DNA of 64,000 nt from Stictocephala bisonia (taxonomy: Eukaryota > Arthropoda > Insecta > Hemiptera > Membracidae): positions 3,408,730 to 3,472,729 of the forward strand of contig JAQJVL010000046.1 in NCBI GenBank assembly GCA_035578905.1, written 5' to 3'. A model generated the notes under the pieces. It made no database searches. It worked only from the letters and a program-made list of their open reading frames with translations, and had not been told where the DNA came from. This document shows positions 61,896 through 64,000 of the stretch, one piece after another. The stretch's first letter is position 1, and each line of letters opens with the position of its first letter. The position numbers and the translations under genes are program-made.

Positions 61896-62966
61896 CGTAA
61901 AGACATATTTTGGTAAACTTCCCTCTCTTTTCCAGGCCCTCCACGTTTATTATACTACCCTGTCCTGTATGTCAATTTATTTTGATTTTATAATACTACT
62001 CAGATAATTATAGGAATGTACTTTAAATAACGGATAGAGACTTAATCTGTTGTTTATCACTATTACTTATATAGTGAGCTCTGAAGGAAACAGTCAGTCC
62101 TGCTAAAAGTACATTCGACTTTTGATGGAACATATTATTTATCTCTCCAAGATTAAATTTGGTTCTGTACTTAAATAGATAATAAAATTCTGATCCCTTA
62201 TTTTAACCATCAAACATATTACCCACAGGCATGTTGGTTTTTTTTATGTTGATATCAGACACTCAATCAATTTTACTCGAGAGAAATAGATTTACGAAAA
62301 TTAATACATATATATCTCAATTTTGTGCCGATTGAATTAAAATGTATGACTTACGCTGCAAAAACTGGATTCTTGTTTCATCTTAATGATACATAAGAAT
62401 GCTATTTACAATAAATATCACACTCAAAAATAAAATATCTAATAGTATTTTTTTATAGGTTTACACAAACCTACAAACTAGATTTTTGTGTAGTTTATAG
62501 GTTAGGTATGCATCTAACCTCAATGTAATTAGCGAGCCAATCTTAGCGTGTGTTGAAGAGGAAGAACAACTCGTTTTGCGGCTTAATGTAAAGCCATATG
62601 GGAAAATGACAGATGTTGAACAATATGACATCAAATAGACATAGGAAACATGGATAAATAAACAGTTATATTACAGAACAATTATTTTTAAGTGATAGAA
62701 ACTTACTTTTACATAAATGGTTTCTTTTTAAATGTGTTAGTTTAATATGTTACAAAAAAAAAAAAAAAAATAATATGAAACCATAGCAAACAATAAGACA
62801 TAACATGAATATTATAATTTTAAAAATACACATAATCCGATGACAATTTAAAATACAGTATATACAAGGTTTTCATTCTCAAAAGCAAAAATCAATTAAA
62901 ACATATTTTGTAAACATTAGATAAAAATAACAGTATTAAATATATCAGTTGATATAAATATTAATT
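61896..62966. other. Mostly empty; one weak exon candidate
   Basis: At 62,502-62,637 a frame after a ttatag acceptor-like site reads NLNVISEPILACVEEEEQLV and RLNVKPYGKMTDVEQYDIK before TAG. It is protein-like but unrecognised and has no visible partner exon. A poly-A run lies at about 62,754-62,770. Confidence 0.25.
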
Positions 62967-62970
62967 TTAA

Positions 62971-63348
62971 GAGTCTGCAGAGGCTGTCGAAGGTTGTCGG
63001 CCATATTGGTTTTCATCCCATAAGAACAATGTTAATTTTGAACCGGACATAGATCAAGCATGTCCAAATTAAACAATTATTTTTAAATGTTTTTTCCTAA
63101 AAAATTGCATTTGATCTAGAATTAAATTCTATGTGAATTATTTTAAAGAAAAAATATAAAAATATTTAGTTTGAAGTTTTTAATTTCACCTAGTTTTCAA
63201 AATATCAAAACCAAACCCAATGCGCAATATAATAACGTTTAAAATGACACGACATACACAACTTTTGGCCAAAAAATAATGAAAAAGTATGGATTCGCAA
63301 ATAACATTGTTCTCATAGGATTAAAACCATCATGGCCTCTGTAGATTC
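62971..63348. mobile_element. Short TTAA-flanked inverted-repeat element
   Basis: 378 bp flanked by TTAA at 62967-62970 and 63349-63352. Terminal inverted repeats of about 58 bp start GAGTCTGCAGAGGC on the left and GAATCTACAGAGGC from the right, and continue through related ...TGGTTTTCATCC and AGAACAATGTT blocks. There is no coding capacity. The TTAA duplication suggests a piggyBac-type MITE, but its end sequence differs from the other two TTAA elements in this window, so it belongs to a different family. Confidence 0.7.
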
Positions 63349-63788
63349 TTAAGTAAGGAAAAAATGGAAAATTCATGAAATAATTGTTGTGTTCATTAAG
63401 AAGTATTTTCTACATCGATTTAACTTCTTTTAATGTATTGATGTATGAAAAAGATTGTTTAAGTTCCAAACAGTTTAGCAATGGCTGATTTTTCCAGTTG
63501 GTTATTGTTTAAATTGCTTATGTGTTCATTAATCTAGTTTTAAAATTTCGTTTAGTTTGGCACAGTCATTGCATTTCATTTCGTACATTATACATTTTTT
63601 TATTTTGTCTTTAATATTTGGAAGAATGTGTTTCAATTGTGTTAATGGAAAGAGATATTTGTATAATTATGTTTTAAAAAGGTCTTCTTGATTAATTTTG
63701 ATTTAGTATTATAATTCATAATTTTCCAAAATTTATTTATTGTTGTTGATAAATATATTCCATTTACCAAAAGAGAAAAACAAATTCA

Positions 63789-64000
63789 CACGCACGTGGG
63801 TGTAAGAAGGGGCACGTGGATATAAGAAGGGGCACGTAAGTGTAAGAAGGGGCACGTGGGTGTAAGAAGGGGCACGTGTGTGTAAGAAGGGGCACGTGGG
63901 TGTAAGAAGGGGCACGTAAGTGTATGAAGGAGCACGTGGGTGTAAGAAGGGGCACGTAAGTGTAAGAAGGGGCACGTGGGTGTAAGAAGGGGCACGTGGG
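63789..64000. repeat. 20-bp minisatellite with E-boxes, reaching the window edge
   Basis: Eleven copies of ggcacgtgggtgtaagaagg in strict 20-bp register, continuing past 64,000. Eight contain the palindromic E-box CACGTG and three have CACGTA. The overlapping minus-strand Pro/Leu-rich frames are artefacts. Confidence 0.95.

Noticed and set aside
63733..63995. Three overlapping Pro/Leu/Thr/His-rich minus-strand frames
   Set aside because: All arise from the 20-bp minisatellite, which has no stop in these frames.

Overview
This is AT-rich eukaryotic DNA, almost certainly from an insect. Two host genes are recognisable, both split by GT-AG introns. Short interstitial runs of the insect telomere unit TTAGG/CCTAA are present, and the rest is a dense mixture of insect-type transposable elements and satellites. 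No bacterial operons, CRISPR arrays or phage genes are present. I infer a hemimetabolous insect, possibly a hemipteran, from the neuropeptide F sequence and the mobile elements, but the species cannot be fixed from this window.

Left third (about 1-21,800): the minus strand carries the first three coding exons of a dynamin-related protein 1 gene (Drp1/DNM1L type). They are exon 1 at 21,484-21,585, exon 2 at 11,219-11,363 and exon 3 at 1,378-1,586. Splice sites and reading phases fit, giving the first 152 residues of the GTPase domain; the gene continues beyond the left edge. The two introns (about 9.6 and 10.1 kb) are full of mobile DNA. The best is a structurally complete piggyBac element (4,403-7,373) with an open 648-residue transposase, matching terminal inverted repeats and TTAA on both sides. 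The introns also hold a second TTAA-flanked element (10,119-10,864), a tRNA-derived SINE with a perfect 12-bp target duplication (14,263-14,420), a Merlin/IS1595-like remnant (18,607-19,245) and several LINE pieces.

Middle (about 21,900-42,000): LINE fragments, a truncated Ty3/Gypsy element with one LTR (24,250-25,410), a 2.35-kb array of a 36-bp repeat that stays open in one frame for 712 codons (27,528-29,878), two large fold-back palindromes (30,678-31,267 and 33,440-34,213), a 90-bp tandem array with paired GATA motifs (32,130-32,670), and then a two-coding-exon neuropeptide F gene on the minus strand (41,271-41,972). The last NPF intron falls inside the arginine codon just before the terminal phenylalanine, the position characteristic of the NPY/NPF family.

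Right third (about 42,000-64,000): a long decayed LINE (42,890-46,075), a 2.6-kb inverted repeat (47,481-50,050), several minisatellites and microsatellites, a paired 3+3 array of a 13-mer around interstitial telomere repeats (54,795-55,131), a small TIR element, another TTAA-flanked element (62,971-63,348) and, at the right edge, a 20-bp minisatellite most of whose copies contain the E-box CACGTG. No host gene was identified with confidence to the right of the NPF gene.
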